Shown here in pieces: positions 1 through 5,967 of a DNA stretch of 7,500 nt. How positions within the stretch are numbered: position 1 is the stretch's first letter; every line of letters starts with the position of its first letter. The notes beneath the pieces are model-generated. The model saw nothing but the letters and a program-made list of their open reading frames with translations, had not been told where the DNA came from and made no database searches. Source of the stretch: Treponema sp. (GTDB lineage: Bacteria; Spirochaetota; Spirochaetia; Treponematales; Treponemataceae); contig DMQP01000116.1 in NCBI GenBank assembly GCA_003455655.1, positions 1-7,500 of the forward strand, given 5' to 3'. The translations under genes and the position numbers were made by a program.

Positions 1-201
1 CAAGACCAGCTGCACCGTGTTCTTACTTGTACAGATTTTGTTACCATTAGTGGTTATACAACTGCACAAAAAATGAAAATGGAAAATGTTCAGTCAGGAA
101 CATGGTCAATTATTGAAACAAAGAACATTGTGTATGATGAACAAAATGTTGATGACTCTCTGTTCACCGTTGCTGCACTGGAGAAAGGTAGAATTAGATG
201 A
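1..201 (+). CDS. LolA-like outer membrane lipoprotein-sorting protein, C-terminal part
   Basis: Only the last 66 codons are in the window; the 5' end lies to the left. The open frame begins at base 1 and ends with TGA at 199-201. The visible tail reads as alternating polar/hydrophobic strands, with a segment KMKMENVQSGTWSIIETKNI (residues 24-43 of the visible part) followed by DDSLFTVAALEKGRIR. This is the pattern I recall from the C-terminus of COG2834 (LolA/DUF4292-like) proteins, where a strand describing lipid-dependent change is followed by a D-x-LFT end motif. Such proteins are periplasmic carriers with a half-barrel lipid pocket and often sit beside MMPL/RND pumps. The stop overlaps the ATG of the next gene (ATGA), so translation of the two is probably coupled. 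The family call is by motif memory on a short fragment; any periplasmic beta-rich protein is the alternative. Confidence 0.62.
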   Translation, partial: QDQLHRVLTCTDFVTISGYTTAQKMKMENVQSGTWSIIETKNIVYDEQNVDDSLFTVAALEKGRIR

Positions 202-1496
202 AACGAATACTTGTAACAACAATTGCATTGCTCAGTTCTGTTACTTGTCTTTGTGCCCAAGGGGGTGTCGATTTTTCAGGTTGTGTCGAAACAACATGGG
301 GAATTGCTGCTCCTTGGACAGAAGAAAACAGTGCTGGCAAATTCACATTAGGAACAACTTCTTTTACTGGCACTGTTGATGCATATTACGAAAACAGTTC
401 TGCATACGCACAAGCAGCATTATCATACGATGCAACAAGCAACAAACTTGACCTTTCGCTCAACGAAGTCTATCTCGATTACTCATCTTCATTTTGGGGA
501 ATACGTATCGGAAGACAAAAAGCTTCTTGGGGAAAAGCTGACGGAATAGACATAACAAATGTTTTGTGTCCTACCAACATGAAAAGCTTTTCAGCAATGA
601 TATCAGACAATTCTCAACTTGCAATTGATGCAATTAGATTTTCAATTTCTGGAAATCAATTTACCGCTGACGCTTACTGGATTCCTTTTTTTACTCCAGC
701 TGCACTGCCTGTTGATGAAGGTAACACATTGCGTTCATACTTAGTTCCTGAGAAAGTTTTTATACCTGCTTTGGGTTCATCACTTTCTGTTTTTCTAAAT
801 CCATTTGAAAAACCAGAGCTTGCCATTTGGAATGGAGAATATGCATTGCGCGTATCAGGATATTTTTCTTCATTCGATGTTTCACTTTACGGATTCTACG
901 GATGGGATGACATGCCTTTGTTAAAGTACAATTTTCAAGGAACATACCCTTTGTACACCGGAATTGAAATAAGTGGCCAGTACAAACACATGGGAATGAT
1001 TGGAGCAGATGCTGCAGTTCCCATAGGAGAAACAGTTCTGCGATTAGAAACTGCTTTTTTCCCTCAGCGTCATTTCCAAAAATCAGCAGAACAAATTTTA
1101 AGCGGTTCAGAAAGTTCGCAACAAAACAATCAGTTATGTGCACTTGCAGGCATAGACTGGATGCCGAGTGGTTGGACTATTACCGCACAGTATTATTGTG
1201 ATGCAGTGTTTGGTGATATTGATTCACTTGAACGAGAAGATGCGTATGAGCATGGTTCAACTATTAGCGTTTCAAAAACATTTGTAAACGAAACACTAGA
1301 AGTGAGCCTTGCAGCAAACATTGGCTTTAATGCTTTTGACTGTTTGATTTCTCCATCGATAACATACAGTCTGTCAGACCAGATTTCTTTGGGTGCCTCT
1401 GCATTTCTCTTTTTGCCTGGCCCTGAAAAAGATGGAAAATACGGAGCATACAAAGACCTTTCAAGCATTTGCATAAATGCTCAATTTAGTTTTTAA
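198..1496 (+). CDS. Beta-barrel outer membrane protein (DUF1302/porin-like)
   Basis: A 432-residue secreted protein. Residues 1-20 form a signal peptide (basic MKR, hydrophobic core, cleavage probably after CLCA-20). The mature part is rich in alternating strands with aromatic ends, and the last residues are INAQFSF, with the terminal phenylalanine typical of outer-membrane barrels. Residues 105-122 (GRQKASWGKADGIDITNV) resemble the G-R/Q-x-x-x-W-G motif seen early in DUF1302/alginate-export-like barrels, followed by NP/CPTN. It probably forms an outer-membrane channel or lipid conduit. The start ATG at 198 is preceded by AAAGG about nine bases away and overlaps the previous stop (ATGA). Pairing with a LolA-like periplasmic gene recalls the MMPL + LolA-like + DUF1302-type modules of other diderms. 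Substrate is unknown. Cys17 and Cys19 at the signal end leave a lipoprotein possible, but the lipobox is poor. Confidence 0.8.
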   Translation: MKRILVTTIALLSSVTCLCAQGGVDFSGCVETTWGIAAPWTEENSAGKFTLGTTSFTGTVDAYYENSSAYAQAALSYDATSNKLDLSLNEVYLDYSSSFWGIRIGRQKASWGKADGIDITNVLCPTNMKSFSAMISDNSQLAIDAIRFSISGNQFTADAYWIPFFTPAALPVDEGNTLRSYLVPEKVFIPALGSSLSVFLNPFEKPELAIWNGEYALRVSGYFSSFDVSLYGFYGWDDMPLLKYNFQGTYPLYTGIEISGQYKHMGMIGADAAVPIGETVLRLETAFFPQRHFQKSAEQILSGSESSQQNNQLCALAGIDWMPSGWTITAQYYCDAVFGDIDSLEREDAYEHGSTISVSKTFVNETLEVSLAANIGFNAFDCLISPSITYSLSDQISLGASAFLFLPGPEKDGKYGAYKDLSSICINAQFSF

Positions 1497-1503
1497 TTGA
1501 AGT

Positions 1504-2283
1504 ATGAATTATATAATTGCAAAAGGACTTTTAATTCCCTTCTTGGGAACCGCACTTGGTTCAGCTCTTGTTTTCTTTATGAAAAAGGAACTTGACCAAA
1601 GCATTCAAAAAATTCTTTCTGGTTTTGCCGCAGGTGTAATGATTGCTGCATCCATTTGGAGTCTTCTTATTCCCTCATTAGAAATGTCTTCCAACATGGA
1701 TAAGCTTGCATTTGTACCTGCAGTAGTAGGCTTTTGTGTGGGAATGATTTTTCTGCTGATTCTAGATAAAACCGTTCCCCACATGCACTTGGACGAAACA
1801 CAGGAAGGATTTAAAAGTAAACTGCAAAAAACAACCATGATGGTTCTTGCAGTTACCCTTCACAACATACCAGAAGGAATGGCTGTTGGAATCCTGTATG
1901 CAGGTTGGCTCTCTGGTTCTGCACAAATTACCGAAGCAGGAGCACTAAGTCTTGCGTTAGGAATTGCAATTCAGAATTTTCCAGAAGGAGCAATTATTTC
2001 CATGCCACTTCATTCAAGAGGTCTTTCAAAACCAAAGGCATGTTGGTATGGCGTTCTTTCTGGAGCTGTAGAACCCATTGCAGGACTTTTAACGATTCTT
2101 CTTTCAAGTCTTATCATGCCAATGCTTCCCTACTTTCTTAGTTTTGCAGCGGGAGCAATGATCTATGTTGTGGTAGAAGAATTGGTTCCTGAAATGACAG
2201 AAGGTAAACATTCCAATGTTGCAACTATAGCCTTCATGCTTGGCTTTGCACTCATGATGATTCTTGATGTTGCGTTAGGATAA
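1504..2283 (+). CDS. ZIP-family divalent metal transporter
   Basis: A 259-residue inner-membrane protein with about eight hydrophobic helices, the usual size for bacterial ZIP/GufA/ZupT members. The two hallmark metal-binding motifs are present: HNIPEG at residues 120-125 (TM4) and QNFPEG at 157-162 (TM5). A further conserved SGAVEP lies at 186-191 and VEELVPE at 224-230. The loop between TM3 and TM4 carries HMHLDE (93-98), a small histidine-rich metal-sensing or delivery segment as in other ZIPs. ZIP proteins move zinc, iron or manganese into the cytoplasm. The start is seven bases after the preceding stop, with only a weak GAAG directly upstream, so it is likely translated by coupling to the outer-membrane protein gene. 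The first position of the second motif is Q rather than H/E, a substitution that could alter metal choice. Substrate cannot be fixed from sequence; zupT is therefore not assigned. Confidence 0.93.
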   Translation: MNYIIAKGLLIPFLGTALGSALVFFMKKELDQSIQKILSGFAAGVMIAASIWSLLIPSLEMSSNMDKLAFVPAVVGFCVGMIFLLILDKTVPHMHLDETQEGFKSKLQKTTMMVLAVTLHNIPEGMAVGILYAGWLSGSAQITEAGALSLALGIAIQNFPEGAIISMPLHSRGLSKPKACWYGVLSGAVEPIAGLLTILLSSLIMPMLPYFLSFAAGAMIYVVVEELVPEMTEGKHSNVATIAFMLGFALMMILDVALG

Positions 2284-2882
2284 CACAGTCTTTTTATCAA
2301 CCTGGCGAGATAGTTCCTTACAGTATAAATTTTGCACACCTTGCTTCATCTTTAATTGACAATAGCTCACCTCAATTTTATGAACAAAAAGGTTTACTTG
2401 TTTGGCAATACACTTACTTCTATCCTGTCATAGACAACGAAGGAAGATGTTTGTGCTATGCATGTGCAGATGTTTACATAGATTATTTTAGAGAATACAT
2501 GGGAAGTTTTATAATGAGAGTTTTGTTGATTATGGCAGGATTCTTTATCGTAATTATTTCTCATACAATTTGGACATTCGGAAACGCTGTCTCTTACCCC
2601 ATTAGTGCCATAGCAGAATGTGTAGATAGTTTTGCAGACACAGACGAAAATCAACAAAAGCTTGAAGAGTCTCTTAAGACAATTCGTTCTCTCGACATTC
2701 ACAGTGGAGATGAAATACAAAAACTTTACGATGCAATCTGTCGAATGACAGTCAGTCAAACAGAACAAATTAACGACATTAAACGTCTTTCTGACTCAAC
2801 AGCAAAAATGCAAGACGGACTTATTATAACCATGGCAGATATGGTTGAAAACCGAGATTCAGATACAGGCGAACACATTCAA
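2283..2882 (+). pseudogene. Truncated PDC-TM-HAMP-HD sensor phosphohydrolase remnant
   Basis: An open frame runs from directly behind the ZIP stop with no credible start codon or ribosome site. The 200 residues match, from memory, treponemal membrane sensors with an HD-GYP-type output. Residues 1-70 are the end of an extracytoplasmic PDC/Cache sensor (FYQPGEIVPYSINF; LLVWQYTYFYPV). Residues 77-97 are a transmembrane helix. Residues 100-170 form a HAMP-type linker (YPISAI, then DIHSGDEIQKLYD). Residues 184-200 (MADMVENRDSDTGEHIQ) are the first helix of the HD domain with its first histidine, H198. The frame then leaves the family and ends at 3024-3026, overlapping the neighbouring gene. The N-terminal half of the sensor and nearly the whole catalytic domain are gone, so cyclic-di-GMP hydrolysis is impossible. 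A TTG at 2451 could make a membrane peptide, but no Shine-Dalgarno supports it. Confidence 0.82.
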
Positions 2883-3000
2883 GACTCAGAACAAAGGTAT
2901 ATTCATTCAGAATATATCAAAAATAAAAGACGGTGCGAAAGATATTTATGTTACACTCACAGGAGATCAAGTTGCTCTTACCGATATACGTATTCGGTAA
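2883..3000 (+). pseudogene. C-terminal tail of an unidentified protein fused to the HD remnant
   Basis: Frame 1, shifted by one base from the HD remnant, stays open to TAA at 2998-3000 and gives a plausible protein end with segments IFIQNISKIKDGAKDIYV and TLTGDQVALTDIRIR. The composition (alternating hydrophobic strands, DG turns) looks far more protein-like than the frame-3 reading of the same bases, which is rich in R, C and Y. The text resembles the last two strands of a galactose-binding or CBM6-like jelly roll (pattern D-I/V-Y-V-x-h-x-G, then h-x-x-I-R), but that is a guess. The left edge is uncertain by about ten bases: adding one A at about 2882 would extend the HD match by two residues (HIQKT) and bring this tail into frame. 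No start is present, so it is a dead 3' fragment. Confidence 0.5.
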
Positions 3001-3003
3001 GCA

Positions 3004-3273
3004 TTATTTTCCACCGAAAATTCTAAACCCTTTGTGAGCAGGTTTTTCTTGCCCCTCTTGTTCAGAAGAAGATGTTGAACTTTCATTTTGTGCAGCTTCG
3101 GTTTCTTCCATTGCAACTTTAAGTTTATCTAAAACATCATCAAGTAACACAAGAGACATGTTAAGTTGTTTATCTACTTCAGCAGGCATGTCTTCTATGT
3201 TGTTCTGCCACTCATCAAAAAGCGTGTTATAAGCTTTGTTCATATTTGCGTATGTTTGCTTTGTAACTTTCAT
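3004..3273 (-). CDS. Small acidic hypothetical protein
   Basis: An 89-residue protein that I do not recognise. Residues 1-60 are predicted helical and amphipathic, with heptad-like hydrophobics (LNMSLVLLDDVLDKLKVAM) that could form a coiled coil. Residues 61-78 are a low-complexity E/S/Q/T linker, and the end is basic (KPAHKGFRIFGGK). There is no signal peptide and no membrane segment, so a cytoplasmic protein is likely, with the FRIFGGK tail a possible binding peptide. Start ATG 3273 has no Shine-Dalgarno; instead an extended -10 (TGCTATACT) ends eight bases upstream, so translation from a leaderless message is inferred. Met11 is an alternative start but also lacks a ribosome site. The gene's 3' end meets the dead-gene scar, only three bases from its last stop. 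A dedicated promoter and a clean composition argue that it is real. Confidence 0.62.
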   Translation of the reverse strand: MKVTKQTYANMNKAYNTLFDEWQNNIEDMPAEVDKQLNMSLVLLDDVLDKLKVAMEETEAAQNESSTSSSEQEGQEKPAHKGFRIFGGK

Positions 3274-3280
3274 ATCAAAA

Positions 3281-3289
3281 AGTATAGCA
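3281..3289 (-). promoter_or_regulatory. Extended -10 promoter of the small acidic gene
   Basis: On the minus strand the bases read TGCTATACT, i.e. TG-n-TATACT, an extended -10. Seven bases (TTTTGAT) separate it from the ATG at 3273, placing the expected +1 at or one base before the start codon. No convincing TTGACA-like -35 lies 17 bases upstream, as is acceptable with an extended -10. Confidence 0.55.
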
Positions 3290-3310
3290 TATTTTTATAA
3301 AATTTGCTAT
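3284..3310. repeat. Inverted repeat between divergent genes
   Basis: Left arm ATAGCATAT (3284-3292) and right arm ATTTGCTAT (3302-3310) are inverted copies with eight of nine positions matching, separated by nine A/T bases. The arms overlap the two outward-facing extended -10 elements. The symmetry may simply reflect two similar promoters back to back, or it may be an operator for a regulator of both genes. Confidence 0.5.
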
Positions 3311-3313
3311 GAT
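3305..3313 (+). promoter_or_regulatory. Extended -10 promoter of the aldolase gene
   Basis: TGCTATGAT is TG-n-TATGAT, one mismatch from the TATAAT consensus. It would start transcription near 3320 and give a leader of about 34 bases that contains the AGAGAGG ribosome site before ATG 3354. There is no clear -35 element. Confidence 0.5.
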
Positions 3314-3340
3314 TCTACGAACAGTAATCAGCTTACAGGC

Positions 3341-3347
3341 AGAGAGG
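3341..3347 (+). promoter_or_regulatory. Ribosome binding site deciding the aldolase start
   Basis: AGAGAGG lies six bases before ATG 3354. The upstream in-frame ATG at 3309 lies inside the predicted -10 and has no ribosome site, so 3354 is chosen. Confidence 0.75.
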
Positions 3348-3353
3348 TCACAA

Positions 3354-4343
3354 ATGAAAGAAATTTCTTCTTTAATGGGATACCGCGAACAAATCCGTGT
3401 TATGGATGCAACTCTTCGTGATGGCGGTCTAGTAAATGACTTTTTCTTTACGGATGAATTTGTAAAAGATTTGTATGCAACAAACATTGCTGCCGGCGTT
3501 GATTATATGGAAATGGGATACAAAGCATCAAAAAAATTATTTGATGTTAAGAAATTTGGCAAATGGAAATTTTCTGATGACGAAGCAATTGTAAAACTTT
3601 TAGGTGATGAAATTGTAGGCAATGTTGAAAAGAAAATCAAACTTGCTGCCATGGCTGATGTTGGACGCTGTGATTTCAAAGAAGACATTCACGAACGAGC
3701 AAACAGTCCCTTGGATGTAATTCGAGTTGCCTGTTATGTTCATCAGATGCCCGCTGCTATTGAGATTATTGAAGACGCAAAGAAAAAAGGATACGAAGTT
3801 ACTTGCAATATCATGGCAATTTCTACCGCTCAGGAAGGCGATATAAAAGTTGCACTTGAAATGCTGGGAAAATCTCCTGTTGATGTAATTTATATTGTAG
3901 ACAGTTTTGGTTCTATTTTCCCTGAACAAATGGCACGCGTTGTTGATACTTACAAAGAGAGCGCCGACAAGTATGGAAAAAAATTAGGTATTCACGCACA
4001 CGACAATCAGCGACTTGCTTTTGCAAATACCATTGAAGCAGTTGGTGACGGAGTTGACTGGCTTGATGCAACTTACAATTCAATGGGTCGCGGTGCAGGT
4101 AACTGTGCAATGGAAAATCTTTTGGGTCTCTTGCGCAATCCTAAATACAACATCTACCCAGTCTTGCAGTTTATAGAAAAACACATGCTTAAGTTAAAGG
4201 AAGAAGGAGTAGTATGGGGATATGATTTGCAGTACCTTATAACAGGTTTGCTCAACCAACACCCCCGTGCAGCTATTGCCTTTACTAAAGAAAAGCGTTC
4301 AGACTATACAACTTTCTACACAGAAATTTCTGGACAAGAGTAA
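3354..4343 (+). CDS. DRE-TIM metallolyase, 4-hydroxy-2-oxovalerate aldolase-like
   Basis: A 329-residue cytoplasmic TIM-barrel enzyme of the HMGL-like/DRE-TIM family. The signature is DATLRDGG at residues 18-25 (Arg22 and Asp23 catalytic and metal-binding in the family). Later come HAHDN at 214-218, whose two histidines complete the divalent-metal site, and GRGAGN at 245-250. Family members carry out retro-aldol or Claisen reactions on 2-oxo acids. The closest named type I recall is the aldolase catalytic domain protein annotated as 4-hydroxy-2-oxovalerate aldolase. The C-terminal part (WGYDLQYLITGLLNQHPRAA, 288-307) matches the tail of that group rather than the dehydrogenase-contacting domain of DmpG. 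No acylating acetaldehyde dehydrogenase or other catabolic partner is in the window, so the substrate is open; a role in making an unusual sugar or acid is possible. The gene is monocistronic, ends 18 bases before a convergent stop, and has its own promoter. Confidence 0.88.
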   Translation: MKEISSLMGYREQIRVMDATLRDGGLVNDFFFTDEFVKDLYATNIAAGVDYMEMGYKASKKLFDVKKFGKWKFSDDEAIVKLLGDEIVGNVEKKIKLAAMADVGRCDFKEDIHERANSPLDVIRVACYVHQMPAAIEIIEDAKKKGYEVTCNIMAISTAQEGDIKVALEMLGKSPVDVIYIVDSFGSIFPEQMARVVDTYKESADKYGKKLGIHAHDNQRLAFANTIEAVGDGVDWLDATYNSMGRGAGNCAMENLLGLLRNPKYNIYPVLQFIEKHMLKLKEEGVVWGYDLQYLITGLLNQHPRAAIAFTKEKRSDYTTFYTEISGQE

Positions 4344-4361
4344 AGCCAGCTGCTATTTCTT

Positions 4362-5123
4362 TTATTCTGTTACTGCGTCAACAAGAGCTTTAATGTTTGA
4401 CTCAATGACATGCAACAGAGCATCGGCTTCTACGGTTTCGGGGAAGTTACGCCAAATTACACTTGCACTTTTCGGAGAAACTTCGAGTAATGGTTGTGCT
4501 ACAGGATTATGCACATTGTCTATGATGATTACATAGCCGTTCTTTTTGGCGTCGTCAATCTGTTGGGCAGTAACGGGACCTGGTCCAAATGTTGCAGCAA
4601 CGGTTAGTCCTAATTCTTTGGCAAGATAGACTTGGTTTTTATTACATAAGACTCGGGAACCTTTTAGTCCTAATGCTTCAACTTGTGCCGCACCTGCTTG
4701 AATGGCTGCTATGTAACGAGCAACTCTTTCTTTGCTTACCTGCTGAGTTCCTGCAAGTTCAGACAAAAGTTGTGCATTCTTTTGAACGGTCGCAATTGAA
4801 TTGTCGCAAGTTATTTGCACCATCTGAACAGAACCGACAGAAGTTCCCAAAGTTTGCATCATGCGTTCAAAACCTGCGTAGATAAAATATTTTCTTGAAC
4901 TTATTGATTCAATATCGCTTACGGTAATTTCATACTCTGGTGGATGACGAAGACTTGCGGGAGCTACGGCCTGAACACTATCTATTCCTGCTAAATCTGC
5001 AAAGGCAGCAGTCCAAGAAGTAGATGCAATATAATCTGAATTGCTAGAAGCATTGTCTTTTGTTCCCCCTGCAAAAGCAAAAGATGTACTGCAAAGAAGC
5101 AAAATAAAAATAATTTTTTTCAT
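4362..5123 (-). CDS. ZnuA/TroA-like periplasmic metal-binding protein, divergent
   Basis: A 253-residue exported protein, last gene of the operon. Residues 1-18 are a signal peptide with cleavage at AFA-GG; Cys11 is not in a valid lipobox, so the protein is probably soluble in the periplasm. The fold looks like a cluster A-I binding protein: SLRHPPEYEITVSDIESIS (57-75) replaces the usual pattern PHxYEPTPSD and keeps the first histidine (H60). A long helix at about 129-150 should be the backbone linker. The second and third ligand histidines of ZnuA/TroA are not evident: the DPHxW region reads TCDNSIATVQKNA (105-117), and the only other histidines are H205 and H238. It lacks the acidic/histidine loop and is shorter than the usual ~300 residues. 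Start ATG 5123 has GTGAGG six bases upstream and follows the permease stop by one base. Adjacent ABC genes support a metal or metal-complex importer. Confidence 0.8.
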   Translation of the reverse strand: MKKIIFILLLCSTSFAFAGGTKDNASSNSDYIASTSWTAAFADLAGIDSVQAVAPASLRHPPEYEITVSDIESISSRKYFIYAGFERMMQTLGTSVGSVQMVQITCDNSIATVQKNAQLLSELAGTQQVSKERVARYIAAIQAGAAQVEALGLKGSRVLCNKNQVYLAKELGLTVAATFGPGPVTAQQIDDAKKNGYVIIIDNVHNPVAQPLLEVSPKSASVIWRNFPETVEADALLHVIESNIKALVDAVTE

Positions 5124-5124
5124 G

Positions 5125-5967
5125 TTATACCTCACTCTTTTTTTTTCGATAAAAATTGATCACCGTTAGAACAGTGTAAAATAATCCTGTTAGAAGCGCA
5201 ATGGTTGCAGCTGGAGGTGTATCAAAAGCAAGAGAGACAAAAAATCCGCCAGAAGAAAAAACAAAACCAACAAGACAACTTGCACAAAATAAAATTTTAA
5301 TTCCTCTTAACGATTTTGTAAGAGACAAAAATGCAGATGCACACAAAACTGGCAAAATCAAAAGTGAATCAATTAAAAATGCACCCAACAACTGCATGGC
5401 AACTGCAACCACCAGTGCAATTAGCAAAACCATAACTGTGTAATGAAAGCGAACATTTATTCCCATAGCGAGTGCTACATCTTTGTTAAAAAAAAGAGGC
5501 ATCATGTTTTTATAATTGAGCATTACATACAGAATCAAAACAAGAGCAAGCGCTACAACGGTAATTACATTGGCAAGTGTTAATGCAAAAGGACTTCCCC
5601 ACAAAAGGTTAAGCGTATCTTTTGCAGGAACATCAGTTATGTGTGTTATAACAGAAGCTAATGCCATACTTAAAACCATAACACCTGCACTTGCACCACT
5701 AAAACCGCCACTTGTTTTTTTTAACAGCAACATATAAAGCACAAGAAAAACATTTATAACTGCAATAACAGGAACTAAGGGCAAGTGAGAAGCCAGTGCA
5801 ATCGCTCCTCCTAAAATTACGCCGTGCATAAGCATGTAGCGCAAGGGAATTAAATCTAACTGTAAAACCATTACTCCGCACAAGGGAAAGCAAGCGCCTG
5901 AAACAACAAGAGCAATACAGCCTCGCAAAACAGGTGCAAGTGAAAGCAAAGAAAAAATATGTTTCAT
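5125..5967 (-). CDS. ABC-3 family metal transporter permease (ZnuB/TroC-like)
   Basis: A 280-residue integral membrane protein with about eight hydrophobic segments, as in ZnuB, TroC and MntB. The region LLGAFLIDSLLILPVLCA (193-210) matches the conserved segment that contacts the ATPase and lines the pathway (family pattern vGxLLvxaLLiiPaxxA). SSGGFFVSLAFDTPPAATIALLTG (238-261) matches the family's late motif (SxxxDxPxGAxIVL). It forms the inner-membrane channel for the substrate delivered by the downstream binding protein, powered by the upstream ATPase. ATG 5967 is chosen over TTG 5997 because GAAGGAAG lies four bases upstream and the ATG overlaps the ATPase stop (ATGA). The end encodes KKKSEV from an A9 tract, a possible slippage spot. 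The metal (Zn, Mn or Fe) cannot be decided. Confidence 0.92.
   Translation of the reverse strand: MKHIFSLLSLAPVLRGCIALVVSGACFPLCGVMVLQLDLIPLRYMLMHGVILGGAIALASHLPLVPVIAVINVFLVLYMLLLKKTSGGFSGASAGVMVLSMALASVITHITDVPAKDTLNLLWGSPFALTLANVITVVALALVLILYVMLNYKNMMPLFFNKDVALAMGINVRFHYTVMVLLIALVVAVAMQLLGAFLIDSLLILPVLCASAFLSLTKSLRGIKILFCASCLVGFVFSSGGFFVSLAFDTPPAATIALLTGLFYTVLTVINFYRKKKSEV
5130..5135 (-). promoter_or_regulatory. Ribosome binding site of the binding-protein gene
   Basis: GTGAGG, inside the last codons of the permease gene, lies six bases before ATG 5123. It fixes that start over the in-frame codon at 5135. Confidence 0.7.

Noticed and set aside
760..1143. Minus-strand open frame inside the outer-membrane protein gene
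   Set aside because: It lies fully within a longer gene with signal peptide and barrel features, and has no ribosome site or family resemblance.
2394..2768. Minus-strand open frame opposite the HD remnant
   Set aside because: Its translation is rich in C, T and S with no fold-like pattern, and the opposite strand has clear PDC/TM/HAMP homology.
2980..2998. Near-palindrome ACCGA-T-ATACGTAT-TCGGT at the end of the scar as an intrinsic terminator
   Set aside because: The stem has a bulge, almost no loop and is A/T-rich, and the following bases have no clean T run. It also encodes the end of the frame-1 tail.
3309..3353. Upstream in-frame ATG as the aldolase start
   Set aside because: It lies inside the predicted extended -10, has no ribosome site, and the extra 15 residues are not needed by the family, whereas ATG 3354 has AGAGAGG six bases before it.
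4344..4361. Possible bidirectional terminator between the convergent aldolase and binding-protein genes
   Set aside because: Only 18 bases with a short CAGCTG palindrome; no stem-loop with a T tract is visible on either strand.
4362..5123. Lipidation of the binding protein at Cys11
   Set aside because: The preceding residues are LLL with L at -1, which is not a usable lipobox, while AFA-GG is a good signal peptidase I site.
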